DNA of 64,000 bases from RPQJ01 sp963846315. GTDB lineage: Bacteria; Pseudomonadota; Gammaproteobacteria; Steroidobacterales; Steroidobacteraceae. Location of the stretch: positions 310,001 through 374,000 of the forward strand of contig CAWJVM010000006.1 in assembly GCA_963846315.1 (NCBI GenBank), in the 5' to 3' direction. The notes beneath the pieces were generated by a model. The model made no database searches, was not told where the DNA came from, and worked only from the letters and a program-made list of their open reading frames with translations. Shown here in pieces: positions 8,492-19,374 of this stretch. The translations under genes and the position numbers were made by a program. How positions within the stretch are numbered: the stretch's first letter is position 1; every line of letters starts with the position of its first letter.

Positions 8492-9109
8492 TCAAGACTT
8501 CTGCGCGGAGCCCTCGGTCATGTAGCCGGCAAGGCGCGGGATGTGGCGCAGGTAATAGTGTTCGGCATCGTGCAGTTGCAGGCCGGACTGTCGGACCAGG
8601 GCAATCGTATCTCGCGTCAGGTGACAACCCCCACCGATCCGCTGCTGCAGCGGATTGAGACGATGCTGCCACCCGGCGACGCCGGCATCCGGCGACAGGC
8701 CGTGTTCGAGGAAGAGAAACCGCCCGCCCGGCTTCAGCACGCGACGGACCTCGCCGAGCGCGTGGACGACGTCGGGAATCGAGCACAGCGTCAGCGTGCA
8801 GACCACGGTGTCGAAGCTCTCGCCAGTGAATGGCAGGTGCTCGGCGTTGAGGTGATGGAAGTCGACCGCGATGCTGGAGGCTGCGATGCGTGGTCCCGAA
8901 AACCGATCGAGGTCGGTGTCTGGATCGATGGCTTCGATACGGCGCACGCCTGGCGGATAGTGCGGCAGGTTACGGCCCGTGCCGAAGCCGATCTCGAGAA
9001 TGCGGCCTGACGCACGCGCCAGGGTCCGCTTGCGCGGCTTGTCGAAAACCCGGCTGCCCATCGCGAAATCGAGCAGGTACGGGAAGACGCAGTGGTGATA
9101 GATGCCCAT
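8492..9109 (-). CDS. Class I SAM-dependent methyltransferase
   Basis: A 205-residue methyltransferase of the UbiE/Methyltransf_11 type. The SAM-binding motif I is ILEIGFGTGRNLPHY. An acidic motif II is in IEAIDPD, and the later motif is FDTVVCTLTLCSIPD followed by LKPGGRFLFLEHG. The acceptor substrate cannot be read from the sequence. ATG 9109 overlaps the stop of the upstream heme-protein gene by one base (TAATG), which indicates translational coupling. A terminator lies about 200 bp downstream. Confidence 0.88.
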   Translation of the reverse strand: MGIYHHCVFPYLLDFAMGSRVFDKPRKRTLARASGRILEIGFGTGRNLPHYPPGVRRIEAIDPDTDLDRFSGPRIAASSIAVDFHHLNAEHLPFTGESFDTVVCTLTLCSIPDVVHALGEVRRVLKPGGRFLFLEHGLSPDAGVAGWQHRLNPLQQRIGGGCHLTRDTIALVRQSGLQLHDAEHYYLRHIPRLAGYMTEGSAQKS

Positions 9110-9705
9110 TATCGGGTCGCGGGCCATCGCACGGTGACGGCGCCGCGCAGCTGGCCAGGCTCGAATCCCGTGGCCGCGTCCTGCGGATAGTCGCGCGCAA
9201 CGGCCGCTGCGACTTCTGGCGCGAGTTTTGCGCCATGGCAGGTGAGGCACAAAGCCTGCATTGGGATCGCACGCAGGTAACGCCGCTCTATCCCACGCGC
9301 CGACCGGATTTCGATGACCGCCTCAGGCGGTGCCGATGCTGACACCGGGGCCTGCGCGAGCTCGGACGCGAAGCTGGCCATGACCGCACGCTCGAGTTCG
9401 TCCGGCGCGTTCGCCGGGTTCCTCACGCGCATGGCCGTGCGACCGACGTCTGCTCCCGCAGACGCCGATATGCGCGCTGCGATCTGCGGCGCCCGCGTCC
9501 GGCACACCTCGATGGCTGCGACCGGCCCACCGTGCTGCATCGCCTGCTTGAGCTCGGCCTGCAGTTCGCTCGCCAGTTGTTCGGCCAATGCGCGGCTGCG
9601 CTCGTCCCACGCCGCGGCCGACTCGCCTGCCTGAGCAGGAACCGTGATCAGCGCACACACCCCCGCGAGGATCGACATCAACCTTGCTGCTCGTCTGGAA
9701 GTCAT
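9109..9705 (-). CDS. Periplasmic DUF3365 (Tll0287-like) heme-domain protein
   Basis: A 198-residue protein with a Sec signal peptide (MSILAGVCALITVPAQAGES). The central region (AAIEVCRTRAPQIAARIS...) and late CLTCHG motif match the DUF3365/Tll0287-like family. These proteins bind one c-type heme through CxxCH, suggesting redox or ligand sensing in the periplasm. Its stop overlaps the start codon of the methyltransferase gene by one base. The promoter should lie in the AT-rich divergent region shared with the YebC-like gene. Confidence 0.82.
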   Translation of the reverse strand: MTSRRAARLMSILAGVCALITVPAQAGESAAAWDERSRALAEQLASELQAELKQAMQHGGPVAAIEVCRTRAPQIAARISASAGADVGRTAMRVRNPANAPDELERAVMASFASELAQAPVSASAPPEAVIEIRSARGIERRYLRAIPMQALCLTCHGAKLAPEVAAAVARDYPQDAATGFEPGQLRGAVTVRWPATR

Positions 9706-9909
9706 GGTTTCACCGGTCCGTGATCGATCCCTTAATTCATAACTTGAATTTTATTAATCGCCGCAATGAAAACTCAAGGCTGCATTTTTATTACCTGTTA
9801 TTCATAATACCTCACGAATTCCGCGCCTTGCCTTCGCGTGCCAACGACCCGGCGGTGAGGTAGATTGCGCGCCCACCCGCCCCCGCCAGCCAGTACCTTC
9901 AGAGCAATC
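9706..9909. promoter_or_regulatory. AT-rich divergent promoter region
   Basis: This 204-bp gap separates the minus-strand heme-protein gene from the plus-strand YebC-like gene. Positions about 9730-9825 are strikingly AT-rich for this genome (runs such as TTGAATTTTATTAATC and TTATTCATAATACC), with several -10-like hexamers on both strands (CATAAT at 9804-9809, TATTAA near 9752). I cannot assign exact start sites. Confidence 0.45.
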
Positions 9910-10632
9910 ATGGGACGCATTTTCGAAGTCAGAAAGCACACGATGTTCGCGCGCTGGAACCGCATGGCGAAGCAGTTCAGCCGCATCGGCAAAGACATCA
10001 CCATCGCGGTCAAAAAGGGCGGCTCCGACCCGAATGCGAACCCTGCGCTGCGCCGCGCGATCCAGAACTCGCGCGCCGTCAATATGCCGAAAGACAAGGT
10101 CGAGTCGGCGATCAAGCGCGCTTCCGGCCGCGACGCCGCGAACTTCGAAGAGGTGATCTACGAGGGTTACGCGCCGCATGGAGTGGCCGTGCTGGTCGAG
10201 TGCGCGACCGACAACCCCACGCGCACCGTCGCTGCGATCCGTAACGCGTTCAACAAGAACGGCGGCAATTTCGCCACCAGCGGCAGCGTCGCCTTTCAGT
10301 TCCGCCGCATGGGCGTGTTCCGGCTCGACCCTGCGGGCATCGACCAGGACGACCTCGAGCTGTACCTGATCGACCACGGTCTCGAGGAATTCGGCGAGAG
10401 CACCGGCGAGAAGGGCGAGCCGCAGCTCGTCGCGCGCTGCCTGTTCGAGGACTTCGGCACGCTGCAGAAGGCGCTCGAGGAGCGCGGCATCAACCCGGTC
10501 CTGGCTGAACACGAATACATCTGCGGCACGGCGACCGAACTCGGCGAAGCCGAAGCGACCGAGGTGCTCGAATTGATCGACAAGCTCGAGCAGGACGAGG
10601 ACGTGCAGAAGGTTTACCACACGCTGGCGTAG
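9910..10632 (+). CDS. YebC/PmpR (TACO1) family regulator
   Basis: A 240-residue member of the YebC/TACO1 family; family members act in transcription control or in relieving ribosome stalling at proline-rich stretches. Conserved blocks are ITIAVKKGGSDPNANPALR, NMPKDKVESAIKRA, YEGYAPHGVAVLVE, DNPTRTVAAIRNAFNKNGGN and GSVAFQF. The N-terminus MGRIFEVRKHTMFARWNRMAK differs from the usual proteobacterial start (MAGHSKWANIKHRK) and recalls, from memory, the form found in Bacteroidota. ATG 9910 is chosen because it begins this conserved MGR sequence; an upstream in-frame start at 9865 would add 15 unrelated residues. Confidence 0.9.
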   Translation: MGRIFEVRKHTMFARWNRMAKQFSRIGKDITIAVKKGGSDPNANPALRRAIQNSRAVNMPKDKVESAIKRASGRDAANFEEVIYEGYAPHGVAVLVECATDNPTRTVAAIRNAFNKNGGNFATSGSVAFQFRRMGVFRLDPAGIDQDDLELYLIDHGLEEFGESTGEKGEPQLVARCLFEDFGTLQKALEERGINPVLAEHEYICGTATELGEAEATEVLELIDKLEQDEDVQKVYHTLA

Positions 10633-10682
10633 CCTGCGTTTGAGGGTCCCAGATCGCGACCCCCTTCCTTTAGACTGGCTCC

Positions 10683-13049
<2,367 letters not shown>

Positions 13050-13109
13050 AGTCGCCCGGCACGCCGGCGGGGTGATCGGTCCGCACGACCGTCACCCCGA
13101 AGGCCCTGC

Positions 13110-13205
13110 TCAGGCCTTCTTGGCTTTCTTCTCGGCGCGCTTCTCGTCCTTCGACTTCGCCGGCTTCTTCTTCGTTTCTTTCTTCCGATCCATGCCCTTG
13201 CCCAT
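13110..13205 (-). CDS. 31-residue lysine-rich small protein
   Basis: A short frame beginning MGKGMDRKKETKKKPAK and ending AEKKAKKA; 13 of 31 residues are Lys and two are Arg. ATG 13205 has a good ribosome-binding site (GGGAG about 8 bases upstream), and the frame ends in TGA at 13110. The MGKGMDRKK start looks to me like a family of very small basic proteins in proteobacteria, but no function is known to me. It sits 42 bp downstream of the LTA-synthase-like gene on the same strand. The size and charge suggest nucleic-acid or ribosome contact (inference). Confidence 0.6.
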   Translation of the reverse strand: MGKGMDRKKETKKKPAKSKDEKRAEKKAKKA

Positions 13206-13247
13206 GTCGCTCACTCCCGTGGTGATTGGTCGAAGGCAGAGCTTAAA

Positions 13248-15170
13248 TCAGTTGTAGCGGTTCGTCTTGAACAGGTCGGACGCCGTCTGGAAATAGGCGA
13301 CGCCGAGGTCTTCCAGGCCCACGTCGTCCCCCCGCGGCTTGAAGGTTTTTGCCACCGGATCGTAGGTCAGCGACTGGTGGGTCTTGCCGAGACCGAGCAC
13401 CACGAGCTGGTTGTCACGCAGGATCGCCACGTCGTGGTTGTGACTGAAAAGCGCAATGCGCGTGCTGTCGTCGGGCTCATGCAGCGCATCGACGCCGAAG
13501 AACGGCGCCTCGTACTGCATCCCGAGCAGACCGAGCACGGTGGGTGCGATGTCGATCTGCGTCATCAGGGTGTCGATCTGTCGCGGCGCGATGTGCTTCG
13601 GCGAGTAGACCATCAGCGGGATTTCATAGGTCTCGAGCGGGATCTCGGCCTTGCCGTAGACGCGCGCACCGTGATCGGCGACCACGACGAAAACCGTGTT
13701 GTCGAACCACGGCTGCCTGGCGGCTTCTCGCAGGAAATAGCCGAGCGCGTAGTCCGCGTAGCGCACGCCCGACTGGCGGCCGCCGCCCTCGGGCTTGATG
13801 CCTTCCTGCTCGAGGCCGGGACGGAACGTGAACGGCTTGTGGTTCGACGTCGTCATGATGATCGAGAAGAACGGCTTGCCGGCCTGGTACTGCTCGCCGA
13901 AATGCTGGATCGCGCGGTCGAACAGGTCTTCGTCGGCAACGCCCCAGACATTCTCGAAACGGACCTTGTCGATGTCCGTGCGATCGAGCACCTGGAACCC
14001 GTTCCCCGAGAAGAACGTGTTCATGTCGTCGAAGTAACCGTAGCCGCCGTAGAGGAAGCTGCTCTGGTAACCGAGGTCGTTCATGACCTTGCCCCAGCTG
14101 CCGATGCCCTGGTTGCCGGACCGGCGCAGGATCGAGACGGTCGGGATCGGCGGGAACGAAGCGGTGATCGCTTCGAGTCCGCGCACGGTGCGCGTGCCGG
14201 ACGCATAGGTGTTGGCGAACCAGAGTCCCTGCTTCGCGTAGGCATCGAAATTCGGCGTCCAGTCCTTCTTCGAGCCGTGCAGCTTGCTGAACTCGGCGCC
14301 GAACGACTCGCTCGAGATGACGACGATATTGAGCTTGCCGAGTCCGTCGGGCCGGGCCGCGTGGAACCGGTTCATCTTGCCTTGCGCCAACTGCGTGAAC
14401 GGCGCGCCGTCAGGCGCCAGTTGTTGCTGCAGTAGCTTCAGGTTGTCGGCCGGCTTGGCGTGCGCGTAGTACGACTCGTAGTCGATGTCGCTGGTCCGCG
14501 CTGCACGAAAGAAACTGCTGTGCCCGTTCTGCACCAGCTCGTTCTCGACCCGGTTCGACGAGAGCGACAGCGCGTTCGTGGGATAGAGCGCAACGGCCAG
14601 GGCCAGCGCCACGGCAAAGGGTGCGAACACCACGAGCCGCTCGCGCAACCGGACGACGTGCTCGAATCCGGGCTTGATCGAGTGGCGCAGGAAGAAAGCG
14701 GCCAGCATCGCCAGTGTCACGGCCACGCCGAGCACTTTCATCACGGGGTAGGCGTCCCAGATGTCGGTGAACACCTCCGTCGGATACGCGAGGTAGTCGT
14801 ACGCGACGATGTTGAAGCGCGCGTCGAATTCTTCGAAGAAGAAGTATTCCGCTGCGGTCAGGTAGACCAGCCCGGTGATGGTCGCGGCGGTGGCCGTGTA
14901 CAGGATCACGCGGTTGGCGGTCGACCGGAACCAGCGATCCGGCAGCAGCAGGATGTAGAGCGCGAACGGCGCGAACAGGTACAGGCTCTCGACCAGGTCG
15001 TTGATGAAACCTGCCGTCAGGATGTACGGCAGCCGCGAGGCGCCGACATCCGCCGCGAGTCCGAATTTGACCCACAGGAAGGTCCGGCCTGCCAGCCCGA
15101 GCGCCAGGTAGACGGCCACGATGGTCAGCCAGGGTGCAAACCGGGACAGGGCGTTGCGTATCGAAGCCAT
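13248..15170 (-). CDS. LTA synthase / phosphoglycerol transferase family sulfatase-fold enzyme
   Basis: A 640-residue inner-membrane enzyme. The first about 220 residues hold five membrane helices; the rest is a periplasmic sulfatase-fold domain. Expected LtaS-type metal and nucleophile positions are visible: E in ISSESFG (about 288), T in SGTRTVRG (about 328) and D-H in VVADHGARV (about 498-499). LtaS/OpgB-type enzymes transfer phosphoglycerol or related groups to envelope glycans. In a Gram-negative host, modification of periplasmic glucans or LPS is likely, but the acceptor is unknown. ATG 15170 gives a normal N-terminus (MASIRNALSRFAPWL). Confidence 0.88.
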   Translation of the reverse strand: MASIRNALSRFAPWLTIVAVYLALGLAGRTFLWVKFGLAADVGASRLPYILTAGFINDLVESLYLFAPFALYILLLPDRWFRSTANRVILYTATAATITGLVYLTAAEYFFFEEFDARFNIVAYDYLAYPTEVFTDIWDAYPVMKVLGVAVTLAMLAAFFLRHSIKPGFEHVVRLRERLVVFAPFAVALALAVALYPTNALSLSSNRVENELVQNGHSSFFRAARTSDIDYESYYAHAKPADNLKLLQQQLAPDGAPFTQLAQGKMNRFHAARPDGLGKLNIVVISSESFGAEFSKLHGSKKDWTPNFDAYAKQGLWFANTYASGTRTVRGLEAITASFPPIPTVSILRRSGNQGIGSWGKVMNDLGYQSSFLYGGYGYFDDMNTFFSGNGFQVLDRTDIDKVRFENVWGVADEDLFDRAIQHFGEQYQAGKPFFSIIMTTSNHKPFTFRPGLEQEGIKPEGGGRQSGVRYADYALGYFLREAARQPWFDNTVFVVVADHGARVYGKAEIPLETYEIPLMVYSPKHIAPRQIDTLMTQIDIAPTVLGLLGMQYEAPFFGVDALHEPDDSTRIALFSHNHDVAILRDNQLVVLGLGKTHQSLTYDPVAKTFKPRGDDVGLEDLGVAYFQTASDLFKTNRYN

Positions 15171-15448
15171 CTATATGAATTCCTTGAAGAATTGCGGACA
15201 GCCGCAGCTCCCATGACGGGTGGGGCATGGGTTAGACGTGGATCCCGGGGTGAATCAATCGCAGGGGTCCAGCCGGGCGACCCGCCGGCGGACAGGTCGG
15301 GCCGACCCCGGTCTTTGACTTAACGCCGCCTGCAGCCGTGACGGGGGTCACTCATTGGCCCGGCCATCGTGTCGACCCCCACCCGGAGCGTTAGCGTTCC
15401 CCACGTGTCCAATCAGGACTCGATCGCTGACGAGCCGAGGAGGTTTTG

Positions 15449-16054
15449 ATGCAATCGTTCACAGCATTGGCGCATCGCGCAGGGATCGCACTGCTCCTGG
15501 CCTTGCCGTGCGTTGCGCTTGCCACACCGCCCGCCTGGGCGCCCGCCCATGGGTGGCGCAAGAAGAACGATCCGACGTATGCCGGCTACAGCGGCCGCGA
15601 CTGGGATTACGACTTCGGTGTGCGCTCCGGTTCGTGCGACCGCGGCCGGATCGGCCAGGTGCTCGGCGGCGTTGTCGGTGGCGTGGCCGGCGGCACGATC
15701 GGCGGCGAGGTCGCCAAGGGCAGCAACGAGCGCAACGTGGCCATCGTGGTCGGTACGGTCATCGGCGCGGCCATCGGCTCGGAAATCGGCCGTCGCATGG
15801 ACAAGACCGATCGCTCGTGCGTCGGCCACACGCTCGAACTCGCCGATTACGGCCAGAGCGTGCAATGGACCAATCCGAACACCCGCGTGACGTACCAGCT
15901 GACGCCGCTCGACGCCGAGCATGGCGATGACGGGTGCCGTCGCTTTCGGCTCATCGCGCACGGTTCGTTTGGCCTGAGCGAGGGCCGCACGATCGCCTGC
16001 ACCGATGGTCGCGGCGTCTGGCAGCTCGAGGACGACCGCATCACCCGCCGCTGA
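15449..16054 (+). CDS. Exported glycine-zipper 2TM-domain protein
   Basis: A 201-residue protein with a signal peptide (HRAGIALLLALPCVALATPPAWA). A glycine-zipper 2TM domain lies at about 70-115 (LGGVVGGVAGGTIGGEV, VVGTVIGAAIGSEIG), as in the SlyB/Rickettsia 17-kDa antigen family. The C-terminal half contains a conserved-looking LELADYGQSVQWTNP segment. It is probably an outer-membrane-associated structural protein (inference). GAGG/AGG at 15438-15443 is the ribosome-binding site for ATG 15449. Confidence 0.82.
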   Translation: MQSFTALAHRAGIALLLALPCVALATPPAWAPAHGWRKKNDPTYAGYSGRDWDYDFGVRSGSCDRGRIGQVLGGVVGGVAGGTIGGEVAKGSNERNVAIVVGTVIGAAIGSEIGRRMDKTDRSCVGHTLELADYGQSVQWTNPNTRVTYQLTPLDAEHGDDGCRRFRLIAHGSFGLSEGRTIACTDGRGVWQLEDDRITRR

Positions 16055-16085
16055 GGTGCAACCGCCGGGTCGTTGATGCCCCCCC

Positions 16086-16107
16086 GGGCGCATGCTAGCG
16101 TGCGCCC
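16086..16107. promoter_or_regulatory. 22-bp palindrome just upstream of the LacI-type regulator gene
   Basis: GGGCGCA...TGCGCCC arms flank a GC-TA-GC core with a single mismatched pair, 17 bp before the regulator's ATG and overlapping the region just upstream of its ribosome-binding site (AGGGGGA). It could be an autoregulatory operator or a 5' hairpin. It does not share the central CG or the sequence of the starch operators at 25279 and 32663. Confidence 0.4.
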
Positions 16108-16123
16108 GCCTCCAGGGGGATCG

Positions 16124-17158
16124 ATGAAGAGCACCCGGCCGACCTCACGCGACATCGCACGCCTCGCCGAAGTCTCGCAGGCAACGGTATCGCGCGCATT
16201 GCGCAACAGCCCGCTGGTGCGACCCGAGACCCGTGAGCGCATCGCTTCGATCGCGCAGCAGTTGAGCTATCGCACGGACCGTCGTGCGGCGGGACTGCGC
16301 ACGCGTCGCTCCAACACGCTGGCATTGCTGCTGTTCGAGGAGTCCGCCGAAGACGGGCAGATCAACCCGTTCTTCCTGTCGATGCTCGGTCACATCACGC
16401 GGGCGACGGCCCGGCGCGGCCTCGACCTGTTGGTGTCCTTCCAGCAGTTGAGCGACGACTGGCACACGGAGTACCAGCTCAGCAATCGCGCCGACGGGCT
16501 GATCCTGCTCGGTTACGGCGACTACATCTCGTCGATGCCCCGGCTGCAGAAGCTCGCCGACGCCGGCGCCAATTTCGTCATCTGGGGCCCCGACGTGGAT
16601 GGCACGCCCGGCCGCTACGTGCGCACCGACAACATGGCGGGCGGATTGCAAGCGACGCGCCACCTGTTGCGCCTGGGACGCAGGCGCATCGCGTACCTCG
16701 GCAGCTCGTCCGATCACTGGCCGGAGTTCCAGTCGCGGTTCAGCGGTTACGAGCGGGCGCTGCGCGAAGCGGGCATCGAACCCGACCCGCGCCTGTCGGT
16801 CGCAGCCCAGTCCAGCGAGCAGGCGGGCCACGAAGCGGCCTCAGGCCTGCTCGAGTCGGGCGTGCCTTTCGACGCGATTTTCGCGGCGAGCGATCTCATC
16901 GCAATGGGTGCGATCGGCGCATTGCGCGAGCGTGGCCGGTCGGTGCCGGGCGATGTGGCCGTGGTCGGCTTCGACGACATCGCCGCTGCGGCCCACTTCA
17001 TTCCGCCGTTGACGACGGTGCAGCAGGACACGCATCGAGCCGGCGACATGCTGGTCGACAACCTGCTGAAGATGACCTCGGGCGAGCCCGTCGAATCCGC
17101 ACTGATCGAACCGAAGCTCGTGGTCCGCGGCTCCTGCGGTGATCCAGCCCGTACCTAG
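16124..17158 (+). CDS. LacI-family transcriptional regulator of the starch locus
   Basis: A 344-residue regulator. The N-terminal helix-turn-helix is RDIARLAEVSQATVSRALRNS with the hinge helix at TRRSNTLALLL. A periplasmic-binding-protein-like ligand domain follows (RADGLILLGYGDY, IAYLGSS, FAASDLIAMGAIGAL, VVGFDDIAAAAHF). It probably senses a sugar, most likely maltose, glucose or a maltodextrin given its neighbours. ATG 16124 follows AGGGGGATCG. It is 22 bp upstream of pgl. It is the only LacI-type regulator in the window and the natural candidate to bind the 14-bp operators at 25279-25292 and 32663-32676. Confidence 0.92.
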   Translation: MKSTRPTSRDIARLAEVSQATVSRALRNSPLVRPETRERIASIAQQLSYRTDRRAAGLRTRRSNTLALLLFEESAEDGQINPFFLSMLGHITRATARRGLDLLVSFQQLSDDWHTEYQLSNRADGLILLGYGDYISSMPRLQKLADAGANFVIWGPDVDGTPGRYVRTDNMAGGLQATRHLLRLGRRRIAYLGSSSDHWPEFQSRFSGYERALREAGIEPDPRLSVAAQSSEQAGHEAASGLLESGVPFDAIFAASDLIAMGAIGALRERGRSVPGDVAVVGFDDIAAAAHFIPPLTTVQQDTHRAGDMLVDNLLKMTSGEPVESALIEPKLVVRGSCGDPART

Positions 17159-17180
17159 GTCCGCCCGAGGCAATCAATCG

Positions 17181-17864
17181 ATGGCGCAGCACGCCTTCTC
17201 GAGTGGCGAATCGCTCGCGCGAAATCTTGCGGACGACGTAACCGCAGCGCTGGAGAGTCGCCTTGCCGCGCACGGTGCGGCGGGCCTGGTTGTGTCGGGC
17301 GGTCGCACGCCGGCGGCGTTCCTGCGCGAACTCGCGTCGCGCGAGCTCGACTGGGCTCACGTGTGGGTGACGCTCGCCGACGAACGCTGCGTGGCGGCCG
17401 ACGACCCCGCCAGCAATCTGCGCTTCGTGCGCGAGGCCTTTGCGGGCACTCCAGCCGCGGGCGCGGCCCTGATCGCAAGCGATGCGACCGGCGCTGATGC
17501 GGCTTTGCGCTGGAGCGACACGCTAGCGAAGATCCCGCGACCATTCGCCGCCGTCATCCTGGGGATGGGAGACGACGGGCATTTCGCCTCGCTGTTTCCA
17601 GGCATGCCCGGTCTTGCCGCGGCGCTGAATCCTGCGAACACGACGCCGGTGATCGAAGGCGTAGCGCCGGTCGAGCCGAAAGGCCGGCTCAGCCTGACGC
17701 TGTCGACGCTGCTCGACACGGACCTGCTGGTGCTGCACATCACCGGGGACGCCAAGCTCGCGACGCTGCAGCGAGCCGCTGCACCCGGCAGCGCGCTCGA
17801 GATGCCGGTACGCGCGCTATTGCAGCAGCGTCGAGTGCCGCTGAATATCTATCACTCGCCGTGA
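17181..17864 (+). CDS. pgl: 6-phosphogluconolactonase
   Basis: A 227-residue cytoplasmic enzyme that hydrolyses 6-phosphogluconolactone to 6-phosphogluconate in the pentose-phosphate and Entner-Doudoroff pathways. Family motifs are visible: VVSGGRTPAAFL, TLADERCVAADDPASN and ILGMGDDGHFASLFPG, with the GDDGH active-site loop. ATG 17181 starts MAQHAFSSGE. The gene probably forms an operon with the LacI regulator, linking sugar sensing to glucose oxidation. It converges on the MFS gene with a 7-bp gap. Confidence 0.93.
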   Translation: MAQHAFSSGESLARNLADDVTAALESRLAAHGAAGLVVSGGRTPAAFLRELASRELDWAHVWVTLADERCVAADDPASNLRFVREAFAGTPAAGAALIASDATGADAALRWSDTLAKIPRPFAAVILGMGDDGHFASLFPGMPGLAAALNPANTTPVIEGVAPVEPKGRLSLTLSTLLDTDLLVLHITGDAKLATLQRAAAPGSALEMPVRALLQQRRVPLNIYHSP

Positions 17865-17871
17865 GACCGGG

Positions 17872-19374
17872 TCACCCGTCTTCGAGGTCATCCACGCGCA
17901 GCGTCGCCAGTCCCGCCAGGAACAGCAGCAAACCGCCGAGCACCAGCGCATTGATGCTGTGCCCACCGAACAGCACGCGCACCAGGATGCCGAGCACGCT
18001 GGCGGCGAGAATCTGCGGGATCACGATGAAGAAGTTGAAGATCCCCATGTAGATGCCCATCTTCTTCATCGGCACCGCCTGCGACAGCATCGCATACGGT
18101 AACGAGAGAATCGCCGCCCAGGCGATGCCGACGCCGATCATCGACACCAGCAACAGCCGCGGGTCCTCGATGAAACGGATCGACGCCAGGCCCAATGCGC
18201 CGAACCACAGGCAGACGAGATGCGCCTTGCGCCGGCCGATCATCTCGGCGAGCTTCGGAATGAACAGCGCCGCGAGGGCAGCAAAACCGTTGTAGGCAGC
18301 GAACAGGATGCCGACCCAGTTCGCTCCCTCGTTGTATGCCACGGAAGCCGCATCGGTGGTGCCGTAAAGATGCTCGGTGACGGCCGCCGTCGTGTAGATC
18401 CACATCGCGAACAGCGCGAACCAGGACAGGAACTGCACCACGGCGAGCTGCCGCATCACCTGCGGCATCAGGTACAGGTCGTTGATCACGTTGTGCAACA
18501 TGCCGTCGGTGGCGCCGCGGCTCTGGCGTGACGCGACGACGATCTGCAGCAGGCCGAAGGCGACGAACCCGAAGCCGAGCACGTAGAGCTGCTTGTCCCA
18601 GCCCAGCAGCGCCACGGCTGCCGCGAAGGCAGAACCCACGATGATCCAGGCAGCGGCGGACTTGCGATACCACGCAGGCGTCTGCGCGTGCTGCTCGGTG
18701 ACGGCTGCAGTGTCGACGGCGCGTTCATCGAACTCCGCCAGCTCCGCCGGCGAGTACTCACGCGTGCTGAAGACCGTCCAGAGCACGGCCGCCAGGAACG
18801 CCACGGCGCCGAGATAGAACGCGAGTTTCACGGACTGCGGCAGCTGGCCTGACTCGGCCACGTTGCTGACGTCGAACAGGTTGGTGAGGATCCAGGGCAG
18901 CGCGGAGGCGACGACCGCGCCGATGCCGATGAACCAGCTCTGCATCGAGTAACCACGGCTGCGCTGGCGGTCGGGCAGCATGTCACCCACCAGGGCCCGG
19001 AACGGTTCCATCGAGACGTTGATCGATGCGTCGAGGATCCACAGCATGCCCGCGGCCATCCACAGGTACGGACTGTTCGGCATGACGACGAGCGCGGCGG
19101 TCGCGAGCAGCGCGCCGATCAGGAAATACGGACGCCGGCGACCGAGGCGGCCCCACGTGCGGTCGCTCATGTAGCCGATGATCGGCTGCACGATCAAACC
19201 GGTCACCGGTGCCGCAAGCCAGAGGATGGGCAGGTCGTCGACCGACGCGCCGAGGGACTGGAAGATGCGGCTGACGTTCGAGTTCTGCAGCGCAAAGCCG
19301 AACTGGATTCCGAGGAACCCGAAGCACATGTTCCAGATCTGCCAGAACGTCAGCGTCGGCTTTTGCTTGCGCAC
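17872..19374 (-). CDS. MFS sugar:proton symporter (GPH/sucrose-maltose type)
   Basis: A 500-residue, 12-helix transporter and last gene of the GH97-XylFGH operon. It has the MFS loop motif in SDRTWGRLGRRRPYFLIGA, which marks glycoside/sucrose/maltose symporters, and a repeat of this loop type in IPKLAEMIGRRKAHL. It likely imports maltose or another short glucoside with protons. The start is GTG 19374 (VRKQKPTLTFWQIW) behind a good AAGGGAAG ribosome site; the GTG overlaps the upstream permease stop by one base (TAGTG). A second MFS gene of the same type lies at 28160-29611. Confidence 0.88.
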   Translation of the reverse strand: MRKQKPTLTFWQIWNMCFGFLGIQFGFALQNSNVSRIFQSLGASVDDLPILWLAAPVTGLIVQPIIGYMSDRTWGRLGRRRPYFLIGALLATAALVVMPNSPYLWMAAGMLWILDASINVSMEPFRALVGDMLPDRQRSRGYSMQSWFIGIGAVVASALPWILTNLFDVSNVAESGQLPQSVKLAFYLGAVAFLAAVLWTVFSTREYSPAELAEFDERAVDTAAVTEQHAQTPAWYRKSAAAWIIVGSAFAAAVALLGWDKQLYVLGFGFVAFGLLQIVVASRQSRGATDGMLHNVINDLYLMPQVMRQLAVVQFLSWFALFAMWIYTTAAVTEHLYGTTDAASVAYNEGANWVGILFAAYNGFAALAALFIPKLAEMIGRRKAHLVCLWFGALGLASIRFIEDPRLLLVSMIGVGIAWAAILSLPYAMLSQAVPMKKMGIYMGIFNFFIVIPQILAASVLGILVRVLFGGHSINALVLGGLLLFLAGLATLRVDDLEDG

